A DNA stretch of 64,000 bases. Origin: Xiphophorus maculatus. Taxonomy: Eukaryota > Chordata > Actinopteri > Cyprinodontiformes > Poeciliidae. Every line of letters begins with the position of its first letter. The stretch's first letter is position 1. The stretch lies in the NCBI RefSeq assembly GCF_002775205.1, contig NC_036445.1, positions 23,974,953-24,038,952 of the forward strand. The letters run 5' to 3'. The position numbers and the translations under genes were made by a program. The notes beneath the pieces were generated by a model. It worked only from the letters and a program-made list of their open reading frames with translations, ran no database searches and was not told the DNA's origin. Shown here piece after piece: positions 50,780-63,334 of this stretch.

Positions 50780-52420
50780 GGGAGGGGAGGTCAGGTTTTC
50801 TCAAGAAACGCATGAGGTTTTTGGAGAAGCACACCGAGCCTGGATTCGTGCTTGTTGACGGGGTTGCTGAAGAGTTTGCTGATGACAACAAAGACTTTGC
50901 CCGCCGCAGGACGACGGCTGTCCTGCTGCCTGTTGGGTAGTTTTTTTCTAGTGACCATTCCACAAAGAAGGTGTAGAGAATGACTAGCCCTGCGTGCAAA
51001 AAATGCAAATATAATGAAAATTACTCATGAAAAGGGTACATTTGTTCTGTGGCTGCAAAGACAGTGTTTGTTTTTGAGGCTTAAATAAACAAACAGTACG
51101 GCGCTTTTCTTGTTTTCATAGACATTGGCTTTTTTTTTTGCATTTTTGTCAATGTTGTAATATGCTGCATGCGTTAGAGTAACACACAAAGTGAAAAGAA
51201 AACGTCCGTGGTTTTCAGGATTTACTTGATATAGACCATTCTGCTGCAGCTCCGGCTACACGTTCAGGGTTGTGGGTCTTGCCCAAAGATGAAACTCTGG
51301 ATGAGTCTGAAGTTCTGGACAACTTTTTCAAATGTTTTCCCTTTATTTGGCTGCATTCATTTTCCTAATAACGCTAGCCTGCTATCCTGTCCCTTATATA
51401 TATAAAACAAAAAAAAGCTTCCCACAATATGATGTGGCCACTGTGTTGATAGTGGCATTTAATCTAAAAAAAACCAACAAAAATCCACATGTAAACTCTA
51501 CTTCCTTGGGAGTTATGAAAGCAAACTCCCAAACGGTTGTGCAGGACTTTATTTTTCAAGGCATCGAAGTAAAGATGAATGCAGATTTACACCGCAGTAA
51601 AAAGGATCCTCTGAGTTCACTTCAAGAAAATGCCATTTTTCTCCTTAAAGCTATTTTGTTACGTCCCCTGTGAAAATTGTAACAATTAAAAAGAAACGAA
51701 TCAAAGAACCGAAGAACAGGATTCTTTTGCGACTTACTGAGTCTTCGTTAAAACCTGGGAAGAGTGAAAGGCTTGTTGTGTTTGACATCAACCAGCACCG
51801 ACGCCTAAATTTGAATTTTATTTTTGTTTTGACTGTCGGAGACAAACTTATGTCATTTGTCCACATGTCAAACAAAAACATAAGCAACTCCTGAAGGCTC
51901 CACTGTGTCTGTGGTGAGGTTCAGTTTGGACGCATGCACATTTCTAACAAGCTAAAGAAAATAGAACGTCGTTATTCAAAGTTAAGACCAAAAATTAAAA
52001 AATAAACTACCACAATCAAAACCAATCCCATTTGTCACAGCTTTGTGATATTTCTCTGTACTCACTCTCCGACGTTGTAGGTCGTCCTCATGACAACCGA
52101 AGCTCTAGGCCAGGGGTCTCAAGCTCCAGTCCTCAAGGGCCGCTGTCCTGCAGTTTTTAGATGTGCCACAGGTACAAAACACTGGAATGAAATGACTTAA
52201 TTACCTCCTTCTTGTGTAGATCAGTTCTCCCAGCCTTGCTAATGACCTAATTATTTTTATTCAGGCGTGGTGCAGCAGAGGCACATCTAAAAGTTGCAGG
52301 GCAGTGGCCCTCCAGGACTGGAGTTTGAGACCTGTGTTCTAGATGGTCTAAATGAAGAAAACTGATCACTTTGAGAGCTAAATACTGATGAAATGGTTCC
52401 ACTGTGACTTCGCCATCCCT
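50780..52420 (-). pseudogene. Upstream (long-isoform) exon remnants of the NCOA7-like pseudogene
   Basis: The exon ending at 50989 keeps its CAG acceptor and the start LYTFFVEWS (intact: LYTFFVQWS), then loses similarity. The exon with donor at 52066 (GGAGA then GTGAGTAC) aligns with the intact exon at 63869-64000 through the VGE end, is cut by a 226-bp MITE at 52111-52336, and resumes at 52337 to about 52420. Order and spacing copy the intact gene, so the duplication included both promoters. Confidence 0.75.
52111..52336. mobile_element. Second hAT-type MITE, inside an upstream pseudogene exon
   Basis: 226 bp. Ends are CAGGGGTCTCAAGCTCCAGT and, reversed, CACAGGTCTCAAACTCCAGT. Flanks CTCTAGGC and TTCTAGAT share five of eight bases, a decayed target duplication, so it seems older than the MITE at 48685. 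Confidence 0.85.
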
Positions 52421-52575
52421 TCTCTTTTCTAAAATCAATTTGCAAAGATAAGGCCCTTTTGACTAAAAGCCCTCACTTTTATCAGCTGACAGCTCCACGC
52501 GGCTCACAGAGTACGTGCAGGCCGTGTGAAGCTGCCAAAAGCCCAAAACGGGTGAAACATTAACCTGTTCGGAGG

Positions 52576-52624
52576 CTCTGTCTGTCTGTCTGTCTCTGCC
52601 GTCCGTCCGTCTGTCCGTCCGTCC
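52576..52624. repeat. (GTCT/GTCC)n tetranucleotide repeat
   Basis: About 11 units in two phases. Confidence 0.85.
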
Positions 52625-54059
52625 TTAAATTTGGCCGCAGCAAAGGCGCTCTGCTTATCTTCTTTGCTGCACCTCATCATCTCATCAGTAGTAATATGCT
52701 TCTTCTCTACTGGTGCTGTACTGGAGTGCAGATTTTTATAACTCCAAAGCAATTCAAAGTGTAATTTTTTGCAATCTTCTCTGCATTTTCTTTATATATA
52801 GAAATAAAGAAATATATATATATATATATATATACAGTATGTATATAACTGTTTTGCTTCCACTTCTTTGCCACTGGATTCCTGGATTTGTTGCACAAAT
52901 CCTTTATTAATTGAGAACAAAACACAATCCAGAAAGAAACCGGTTGCTTAGGAGACCAAGTTTTGGCGCAGATCTGTCACTCCATCTATTTTCAGAATGA
53001 GAATCTCATGCTGCTCAGCTTTGCAAATACATTTAGCACCCGCAAATACATTTGCGCGTCTGCCCTGTAGTGGTCACTCAGCATTTATCTTTCGGTCGCA
53101 TTGCCATATTTTTTCTATTAGAAATTAAAAACCTAATCAGAAATTATTCCACTTTTATTGTAGAACCTAAAAGTATATTTATGGTGTAAGCTAATATTTG
53201 ATTAAGCAGCTTAAACTACACTTCACTCCAAATGCAACAAGTGCCAACGTGTCGCTGGAGATTGGCAGCCGTAATTGTTGGGGATTTCTGAAGTTACATT
53301 ACTTCAGTACTTTTCGCTTGTTCTCTTGCGCATTCCTGACCGCATAAATTTGGTTTTAACAAATGGGAATGACTCAGAAACATTTGGCACATCTTAAAGG
53401 TGTCCATTCCTCCAGAATCTATCTCATCCTATAAACTCATCCCTTACCAACAACCTTTTATCCGACCGTTGGACTGCAGCGTTCTCCGAGAATAGCCACA
53501 CTGATGGTTTCCAGTGATTCCGGTTTCCACAAGTCGCTTTGGTTTGGTCATTGCTTTATATGCAGCTAGTAAATTAGAGACTGAGGACAGAAAGCAAATA
53601 TCTCATCAGACCCGACATTACTGTGACACACTGAGCTGTAGATCAGTAATCTAAGGTCAAGCTTCTCTTCTTAAATTTTTAGCTCTTTTAGATTAAATCA
53701 CAGTACAGATGCTGCTTGTTAGTTATGTTGTTGTAGCTGAGAAGTGTGTCAGAATGCTTTGAAAGGTGCAAGGAATTCAACTGTATGGCACCTAAATTAC
53801 CAATGAACTACAATAACCTGAATAACCCTGACACTAACACCACTGGCTGAGTTTCCTGTCTTTGTCCTGTTTTATACAGCCCGCAGTGTAAACATATCTT
53901 CATCCTCCTGGACTTTAGTCCCGTTTTAGTTTGCTTTGTCAGTCCGTTAACCTTGTCAGTTTTAGCAGTGAACAGAATACGTCTCGTTAGTTTTCAGAAA
54001 ATGAAATGGCGAAAGTGCCACTTCTCCTGATGTGTGAAGGAAACAGACCAGCAACGTGC

Positions 54060-54565
54060 TGAAAAGAGTTAGCTTATTTATGTCCATTTTCAAAGGAAAT
54101 AAATAGATGCATGTACTGTACATATTTTAATATAATTTTAAACATTACAAAAAATGAACAAAATACCTTTTCCCTAAAAAAAATTCAAAGGAGAACAGAG
54201 GAAATGAAATAGAGGCCACAGTTAACACCTACAGTAGGTTTCGCTTCCTCAAAAGTGCCTTGGGTTCTCATTGTTACAGTTTAATCGTGTGTGTTGGGGG
54301 TGAAGGGGCGTGGCGTGCAGGCGTGTGTGCGTGTGTGTGCGTGTGTGTGTGCGTGTGTGTGAGCATGTGTGTGTCTTGACCTGTTTTATTTGGTTCTCAC
54401 TTCCTGCGCTTCTAGAAGTAGACACACAGATTTAGGTCATGTCCTCTAACCGTCTGCACCATAAAATGATGGAAACAAATGCAAATGTGTACATAGATTC
54501 CACTTGCAAACACATTTTACTTTTATTTTTCAACCAAGTCAACTAAAAATATATAGAATGTGTTA
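54060..54565 (-). pseudogene. Third NCOA7-like copy, 3'-flank fragment only
   Basis: Colinear patches match the flank of the pseudogene at 47040-47590: TTTTCCCTAAAA, GTCTGCACCATAAAAT, and a tail ending GTTAAAAG. No TLDc coding sequence was recognised next to it. It may be the remnant of a third tandem copy, or a shared older repeat; the spread of matches over about 500 bp favours the first. Confidence 0.45.
54297..54372. repeat. Imperfect (TG)n microsatellite
   Basis: GTGTGTGCGTGTG-type runs inside the third-copy fragment. Confidence 0.9.
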
Positions 54566-55300
54566 AAAGTTTGAAACAGTAAAAGCTATCATCATTGTTG
54601 TTAACGTTGTTATTTCTTTCCTATGGAAATTGTACCTGGCTCAAGCACTCTGTGGGTTTTGCGCATTCTTCCTGGACAGAGTCAACGAGAAAAATGTGTT
54701 TTCTTTGATTTTCGTCACCGTAGGAAGCACACCTGCCTGAGTTTAGCTTTGTCTCTTTTCTGGGTAGAGCCAGTTGCTAGTCCTGTTGCTGCCACTGACT
54801 GTGTTCTCTTTATCCATTTCACAAAGGAAAGCTCGTGTGGCCCAAAGCCAATGCATTTATTTTCTATGACTGCTTCTTTTTCTCTCAGCTACAAGCCAGT
54901 CACTGAATGTGGCCAGTCAGTCTAAGACTGTTTATGCTGCAGGTTTCTCTCTGTTACAAAAGACTGCTTCCTTTCCACTGTCACCATCTGCATCCATGAT
55001 GGATATCTTCTAAGTCAGTGACTGAATGTTAGTGGCTGGATGAATTTTGTTTTGGTGGGATCGATTGATTGATCAACTGAGTTTGACTGTGATGCTGTAC
55101 TGGCTGTACCAAATATGACCATTGAATTATAGTGTAATGAGCTCAACTGGTTTAAACTGAACTCTACATGGCACAGCGCCATTAGTGTTTAAAGATTGGC
55201 ACTTTGGAAACTTATAAAAACTTCTAATATTGCTAATAGTGCTCTGGCATACATTTCTTTATCTTTTGAAATCCGAGACTTCAAGAAAGACAATCTGAGG

Positions 55301-55739
55301 TGTAGTGGGAACATTTTAAGGTTACTATGATTATTAGCAGAATCTATGCATAGCAGCATTGTGGTTCTTGTGTGATGCATGAGCTCATGAAAAAGACTCC
55401 TGAAGGAGTTTAGCTTCTCTGGCCTCAGCATTACAATTAAGTCATTGAATTGTTTCTTCATCTTCATCATGGCTCCCAGTGAAAGAAGACGTGCGCTTGC
55501 TGTCTGCTGTCTGTTCTGTAGCCAAGTAGATGATCAAACTATGTGAATGGAGTGAAACTCTCCCTATAAAAGTGTAAACTGTGTTCTGCTCGAGGCTCTT
55601 TCTCCTGACTGCGATCAGTGAGCAGAGGCTTCGAACGCTGTAGAGCCTTCGAATAAATTCTGATTGAGAATATATGCTTTCTCTGGCTCTTGAAACAGTT
55701 TCCCCCCTCACTCTTTGTTAAAGGAAAATTCCCACAACA
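55301..55739 (+). mobile_element. Solo LTR of an endogenous retrovirus or Gypsy-type element
   Basis: 439 bp. It starts TGTAGTGGGAA and ends TTCCCACAACA, an inverted pair with TG...CA ends. It contains a TATA box (CTATAAAAG at about 55564), then AATAAA at 55652-55657 followed by a GT-rich stretch, giving a U3-R-U5 order on the plus strand. Flanks GAGG and GAGT suggest a 4-bp target duplication with one change. No internal coding part remains in the window. Family not assigned. Confidence 0.72.
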
Positions 55740-57011
55740 GAGTTTAACAATCCGCCCTGATATTCTTGCACAAGAGAAACAGTGAGACAATCTACTGGAG
55801 ATTGGGCCACTTCTGGCAGACAGACTATATCAGTAGAGCACGCTTGAAAAAACAATCAGCCGCAAAGCTTGTAAGTTGAAGCAGACATGCAGGTTTTCAT
55901 ATGTGAACATGTGTACATGTGGCCTTAATCGCCTGTAATGGCCGATTATTCATGCTTGATCTGGGAAGTGAGGTTCCTGACTAATTTGAAACTTTTAAGC
56001 AGGAAAGTTAAAAAAAGTAACAGTTGCTGTATGTGTTTTTTTTTCTTAGAAAGGTGACGTTTTTCTTTTGAATCAGATTAACAGAGTTCATGTTAACAGA
56101 AGAAAAACAATTCTCTTCGCAAGCACGCAAAAGCGTACTGCCGTCATTTCCTTTCCAGGATATCATGCAGCTTGTTGATGGTCTCTCATCAAATCTGGTA
56201 AATTCTTTTCATGACGCCGGATGCCCCGGCCTTTTTCAGACATGGGAAATGTTACTATGAGGGAGTCTGGTTCACTTTCACTGAAAAAAGATGGGATACA
56301 CACTCAACTGGAGTGCAGATGGCAAAAGTATTTATATCCCTCAACCATTTTGTCAGATTGAAACAAAAAAAACTTCAGGGTAGTCGATTGGCATTTTTTT
56401 TATTAGACCGGGGCAAGGCAGTGCATAAATGGAGGAAAGACAATAGTAGTTATTGACTGAATCTGCTTTTTGAAATATTTAATATAAGTTCAAATTAATT
56501 CATTTTTTGTTTGCTCATTTATATTTAAAGTTAAAGCTAAATAGTTTTGTTCATTAGCACACAGTTAAATGTGTGTGTCAAAGTTAACCAGTGATGTATC
56601 TAGGATGGTAAGATCACTACTGTTTTTATGAAACACAAATGAAGTCCAACACAGGTAGTTGGTCTAACTCTAACCATAAGCTTAGTAGAGGGGTGAGAAC
56701 AAAAAAAAAAGAACTAAATGTGGCTTCCTCTGCTTTTACAGGAACATCTTGCATGGGAAATTTTCATGAGCAGAAAGTTGCTGTGGTTAAACTCTAACCA
56801 CGGCAACGTTCATCTTTTCTCTCTTAAAATTTTTTTTTACAAACAGATCAAAAGATAACAGAACGTTGATGGTTGGGTTCTGAAACAAATTTCTTTTTTC
56901 GGTTTTCGATTCCCAAAACAAATGTCCAAGAGAGTTTTCTCCTCGGATTTAGTTTTTCTTTTAGTCTGTTTGTTCCTCTTTGTAGGTTTCTTTTAAGGGA
57001 GGGGGGGGGGG

Positions 57012-57065
57012 GGCCGTGTGGCTCTGCGGTAGAGCACCGAGCAGCAGCTACAAATGAAAAACGGT
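57012..57065 (+). repeat. Short tRNA-like fragment, possible SINE head
   Basis: GGCCGTGTGGCTCTGCGGTA followed by GAGCACC resembles the 5' half of a tRNA with a box A. No box B or cloverleaf follows, and it abuts a G-run (57000-57013). Not a functional tRNA. Confidence 0.35.
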
Positions 57066-59090
57066 CACTAGTGCGGCAAAGATACAGAGAAAATGTTTAA
57101 CAAACAAAAACAAACTAGAGACGGTGCATTTTTGTGAGGAACATGCTGGAACTTAAGGACATAGATGTAGAACCCCCCCCCCCCTGTAAAACCACCTGAA
57201 TTAAAAGTGACCAGAATTAATGGAATATATTTTTGCCTAATTTTAAAACACAGAGGATCTTTCACTACATAAGTCGGACAAACAACTCCAAACAGAAAGT
57301 CCACTGGAAATAAATATCCACCACGTCAGAGTTAGTACCGTGATGTGGGAAACATATTCTACTGACCTTCAACATTTAATTCCCCACATTGCAAAAATAA
57401 TTTCCTAAACAAATGTCTCTGTTGTTGAGGTAGAAACACCTGCGGTTTAACGTCCTGCCACATCCACTTCATGTATTTAAGCTACTTACTGACAGAGTTA
57501 TGGAACTAACCACGGACCACAGGCAGGAAAGTTCCTCTGTCCTACATGTTACAATAGCTGCTGCTGAAGTAACTAGACAAAGTATAAACCCGGAGGATAA
57601 ACATGTCCAGTTCTGGATTATTCTGTTTTGCTTTGTTTGTCACACTAAAAGGTTTCAGATCGTCAAACGTACTTTGATATAAGACAAAGATGACCAGAAG
57701 AAATCCTGATTTTTCAGAGACATTGCTCATGTCTGTTGCATCATTGCCTTGTTGCATAAACTAAGGGTTTAATTTAGCAAAACCAGGGTCGGACATTCTC
57801 CTTCATGATTTAATTCTGCCAGAGTCGGTGGTTCTATCAATGGCAAGGTGCCCAGAACAGAAGATCTACTGCCCCACTTAATGTTGCCACACAGATTCTA
57901 TTTATGTAATTTCTTGATTTTACTGGTCTGAAAGTTATCAGGTCAGGCTGTGGCCTCAGGGAAACTGAACTCAGCTTCCCTGTGCAGACAATTAATTCTT
58001 TAATTAACAATAAAGTGGGGTTAGTTTTCACCTTCTCTTTTTGTATTTACTGTTGTTACCTTCGACGTTCAAGCTTGTTCGATGATCTGAAACGTTTTAA
58101 CAGTGACAAAAAGGAACAGAAGAAATCTGGGGGAGGGGGGGGCGCAAACACAGCCATATTTTCAGAAACAGGTAAGTGAAGTTTTAGAATAAAAAGAGCC
58201 CTGAAGAACTCGTCGGCGTACGCACACTTTCGCTGATCCATGCACCACTCTGCATTCCACATCCCCCAAAGTTCAGTTTACGTCAGCGGCCTACAAGTTT
58301 AGACTTGACATTGTTATCCTTCTAGAAGTGTTTGCAATCAACTCTATCCTAACTTTGGGTCGTGCTTGTGGAGAAAAAGAAAAAAAAAAGAGCATATTGA
58401 ATCATAACATGCATGAGGGAAATTAAAATCGACATACAGAATCCAAGCATCTCTCTAAAACTGAAATTATGGGTTATCCTCTGTCATACCTGATTGACGT
58501 CACGCATTTGGCAGTTTGGCGTTAGGCGCTTTCCAGATGTGTCAGTGCACACTTTGAACTGCTTAGCTTTTTTTTTGCTTGGTAATAAAAACGTGTTAAT
58601 GCAAACATTCTGCAGAAACACTAAGCCACTGCACTGATTGGTGTCAATTCTCTAACATGATATTCAAACACGAAAGAATAACGTCACTAGCATGACCCAA
58701 CATTTAGAAACTCCTCTAACAGCTTTAACAGTAAATACAGTAAATAATTTATGGTCATTTCTTTTATCAATACAACATGCTGCCAGGTCCAGGTCAAGAC
58801 GGCGGCATACATAATAAGATATTCAGGTTTGCTGGAGGGATCTCTAAAGATAATAGTTGGGAATCCCAAGAAATGTATGTGGAGCAACCACTTTCAGCTT
58901 CTTTTATAAAATTATGAAACTAGAGACAAACTAAAGCTGCAATAAGAAAAACTAACCCTGCAACATCACAGATGAGCCCTCTGTGAAATGACACAATGAT
59001 GGCTCAGAGCCATGAGACAACTTAGTGGTTCAGTCTAAGATTACGTCTTCTGATGATGTGCTGCGTTCAGGTACGTTGGACAATCAGGCC

Positions 59091-59129
59091 AAACAGATGT
59101 CATGTCAATCTAGGACATAACATCTGTTT
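59091..59129. repeat. 16-bp inverted repeat hairpin
   Basis: AAACAGATGTCATGTC pairs with GACATAACATCTGTTT over a 7-nt loop with one mismatch. GTACG (59071-59075) and CGTAC (59146-59150) could extend the stem with an open middle. Confidence 0.6.
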
Positions 59130-60099
59130 CGCAGTTGGAGCCGGTCGTACATTGTCAGATCGCCATATATGCACCAACTGACAGCTGCATGTACGTTCAG
59201 CTGTATGACCTGTGAAATCACCTTATGCTTTATTTTTATCAGCTGTATGACACCCTGACAACAGTTTACCTTTCAGACCATCAAAGAAATGATGAATCAC
59301 AGAAGTAAATAGATATTTATGTCAGTGGCCTGAATGCTGAACTGACGGCTCCTCTAAATGTGGCGGACTTTTTGAAGACTGTGTGTCTGCTCCTCCGTTC
59401 ATTCGTGACAGCTGCAGGTAAACCTTATGCTTGCCAGGAAAACGAAGTCTAGAACAGAAGAGTTCAGAAAACCACGACCCTAATTAGGCCATTTCATTGT
59501 TTCTCTGTCTAAAGCCAACAACATGCACTTTTAGAACCGTTCAGTCTCAAATCGCTACTAAAACATGTTGTAAAATAAATACTTCATAAAACACCAACTG
59601 AGTTCTTTTGGCTTTAATTGTTCTAGTTAAAGTTTAACTAAAGTCTTCAATTCAGATCCTTGAGCAGTGTTTTTTTCTGCCAGTGATAAAAGGTATAGTT
59701 CCTTGTAACTTATCTCTTGGTGTAAAATAGATATTAAATGCGTATGGTTGATTTATAAATATATGTGTGTGTGTGTGTGAATATTTTTGTTTGAGCTGTT
59801 AACCACTTTAACCCAGTTCGCTCTTTCAATTAACCACATCACAAGACACATTTTACGTTTGACAACATCTCTATTTTTTTTTTTTATTAAGCTTAATCAA
59901 TTCCAAAGGAAAAGCTTAACAACATGTCATTTTACTGAAACACACATCTTTTCCAGGAAAAAGAACTGCGGCGGTGCCAGCACTGCCTGTCAGAACCAGA
60001 TTCGCGCGCAAACAAATAAACCAAACAGACGTACAAGCAAAAATGTGCTTTAGTTTCTCGTTTCAAATTTTCTGTATATAAAAAAAAAGGATTTATCTA

Positions 60100-60827
60100 T
60101 AAATAATCACATACAAAAATAAGCCAAAGATTTCAAACATTAATTATTTGTATCTTACAGCTACTGTATATACTCCAAAGAGGAACATAGTGGCATTACA
60201 TTAGACGGTTAACGGTTAGTTTTCACTTCCTCCTCATTCACCACATGTACAGATTACAGTTCGCTAGTCGTAGTGCAAAGCAGTGCTTTATCTCACCTCA
60301 TCAGATTTGGTCTGGTCAAAGGAGTTACACTGAAATGAAACCAGCTCAGACAGGCAGCTGTATCTACTATCCTGTTACAGTGTTTTTTTTTACCATCAAG
60401 CAAATAATGCACAAGCAGGTATAAACACACACACACACACACCCACACACACATCACAGGCCATGCATACAATTTTAGAACTGTAAACAAACACGTCTTT
60501 CAGTGTGAACGTTGCGTCGAAATGCTTTTCAGGATCGCAGAAGGCCACCGGCGGGGGTGACTCCGGCGAACACCCAGAGGGGTTTACAGGAACAGGAAGC
60601 ATGAATTGTGGGATTTCAAGTCGCCACTCGCTTCCAACAGTCCCAGTTCACCGAGCAGGAAGCCCACCGAGGGAACCAGTCGCGTACGGCTTCGTGCTGC
60701 GCAGGTTGCTCTGGTCCCGATGCGTCTCTGACGGCGGATGCCCCGTCTGGATGCAGCACACGGGTTGGCTGACCTTGAAGTGTCATAACTTCAGACAGGA
60801 AATCTTAATTTCTTAATGCTTCCCCGT
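60100..60827 (-). other. Probable 3' UTR and flank of the intact NCOA7-like gene
   Basis: No coding signal. It contains a (CA)n tract (60425-60452) and a stretch (60180-60245, with GTTAAC then TTTTCACTTCCTCC) that weakly resembles the flank of the pseudogene and the 54 kb fragment. The poly(A) site was not fixed. Confidence 0.45.
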
Positions 60828-62135
<1,308 letters not shown>

Positions 62136-62212
62136 AGCTCCCGAGTTGTCCGTCAACCTCTGCGCTCTGCTCTTCCACATGTCTGCTCTCGCTGAAGGGA
62201 AACTTTCTCCCC

Positions 62213-62220
62213 TTATAAAG
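62213..62220 (-). promoter_or_regulatory. TATA box of the short NCOA7-like isoform
   Basis: CTTTATAAGG on the minus strand, about 80 bp upstream of the preferred ATG and 11 bp downstream of the proximal ISRE. This is a compact inducible-promoter layout. Confidence 0.7.
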
Positions 62221-62230
62221 CCTCTGCGGC

Positions 62231-62242
62231 GCTTTCACTTTC
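62231..62242 (-). promoter_or_regulatory. Proximal ISRE (GAAAGTGAAAGC)
   Basis: Exact GAAANNGAAA core next to the TATA box of the internal promoter. Such sites bind ISGF3/IRF factors, consistent with interferon control of the short isoform. The pseudogene carries a mutated version at 50577-50590. Confidence 0.75.
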
Positions 62243-62318
62243 ATTAGTCGGAAATCCAACCGCATGGCTGCTTATTGGCTAACCGTTGCGACTAGAGTTT
62301 TGCTTTCCTTCATACATG

Positions 62319-62329
62319 GAAACGGAAAC
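62319..62329 (+). promoter_or_regulatory. Distal ISRE (GAAACGGAAAC)
   Basis: A second exact GAAANNGAAA core about 100 bp upstream of the TATA box. In the aligned pseudogene promoter it has decayed to GGGAAGACC (about 50650-50658). Confidence 0.7.
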
Positions 62330-62366
62330 CCTGCCCCGAGCTACAGAGGAGGAGGAGAAAGGATGT

Positions 62367-62376
62367 CCATATAAGG
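62367..62376. promoter_or_regulatory. CArG-type CCATATAAGG shared with the pseudogene promoter
   Basis: Perfect CC(A/T)6GG upstream of the ISREs. The same ten bases occur at the aligned place in the pseudogene (50703-50712), although the ISREs there have decayed. It could bind SRF or act as a TATA-like element; function is not shown. Confidence 0.45.
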
Positions 62377-62606
62377 AAGGAGGGTTTTCCCATCATCTCA
62401 AAGCTTACAGGTTGTTTTTTTTTTTTTTTTTTTTTGGCTTTTTTTTTTTGGCCTGCAGGGCCCTCAGCTTGCTTTACTGTAACAGAGGAGGGGCGAAATT
62501 CTCCTGAAGAATGTCTCTGGCTGCTGAGAGCAGAGCTCAACAATCTCTGACTTGTTTTCTTGTTTTTCTTTCTTTGTCTGAGAAAAAAGAAACAAAAAAA
62601 ACTTAC

Positions 62607-63288
62607 CTCCCACTTCTTTGCAGCCTTGGGCTTGCTGGCCCAGGGCTGCTGCAACACCCAGATGTGTTCCGGCCTTCTCCACGACACCACATGGTAGGCG
62701 CTCTGGCGTTTCTTCCTGACGTTGTTGTAGGCCTTGCAGCGCTTCTTCTTGCCTTTGCTGTAGATGTCTGGAGACCATTGCACAAAGAAGGTGTAGAGGT
62801 GGTCAACCCTGCAGGGCAAAGGGAGCGAAGATGGTTTGATTTCGAATAAGGTGCAGCATGCCAAACTGGAGACGAATCGCTGAAATCCCACCCAGTTCTT
62901 GCTAAATTCAAGCACATGTCATCCTGCTCAAGGCCCTGCAGGATTGGTTGATTATCTAAACTCGATAAACTGATGTCAGACTGGCAGAGGACATGCCAAG
63001 ACACATAAAATCAGGGTGCTGATTTTTTTTTAAGTTTGTGCTAAGTACTTAGTGTTAGCGTTGTGTCATTTTGAAATGAATATAGGAACTTGTTTTGGTG
63101 GCATTACTTCATGCTGTGTTGCAAATTTGTCATTTTCCGCCATCAAGTGCTGGAAATAGGGATATTTTTATTTAGAATAAGAGAGAACTGTTGTCAACAG
63201 CTTAGATAAATGATTCTTTTAGAGTAAATGTAGGAAACAAAAGTTTTGTTGTGGTTTACGTTTGTGGTTTTCCACAGACTGGTGTGTG

Positions 63289-63334
<46 letters not shown>

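Larger units (their letters stand above)
56700..60100. other. Intergenic DNA between the 54 kb fragment and the intact NCOA7-like gene
   Basis: No exon recognised. It holds G/C homopolymer runs (57000-57013, 57172-57184, 58132-58142), a hairpin at 59091-59129 and a short (TG)n at 59764-59779. Confidence 0.5.

Noticed and set aside
52580-52624. CRISPR-like or regulatory tandem array
   Set aside because: Plain tetranucleotide microsatellite without spacers; CRISPR arrays are not expected in a fish genome.
57012-57065. tRNA gene
   Set aside because: Only a box A-like 5' half; no box B, anticodon stem or acceptor pairing.
62136-62180. Upstream ATG at 62180 as the start of the short NCOA7-like isoform
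   Set aside because: In frame, but only about 35 bp from the TATA box, leaving almost no leader; the ATG at 62135 fits the family length better. Not excluded.
62310-62606. Extension of the long-form exon past KKWE as coding
   Set aside because: A strong donor GTAAGT follows KKWE in the right phase; the downstream frame is low-complexity (poly-K, phenylalanine runs) from T/A tracts.
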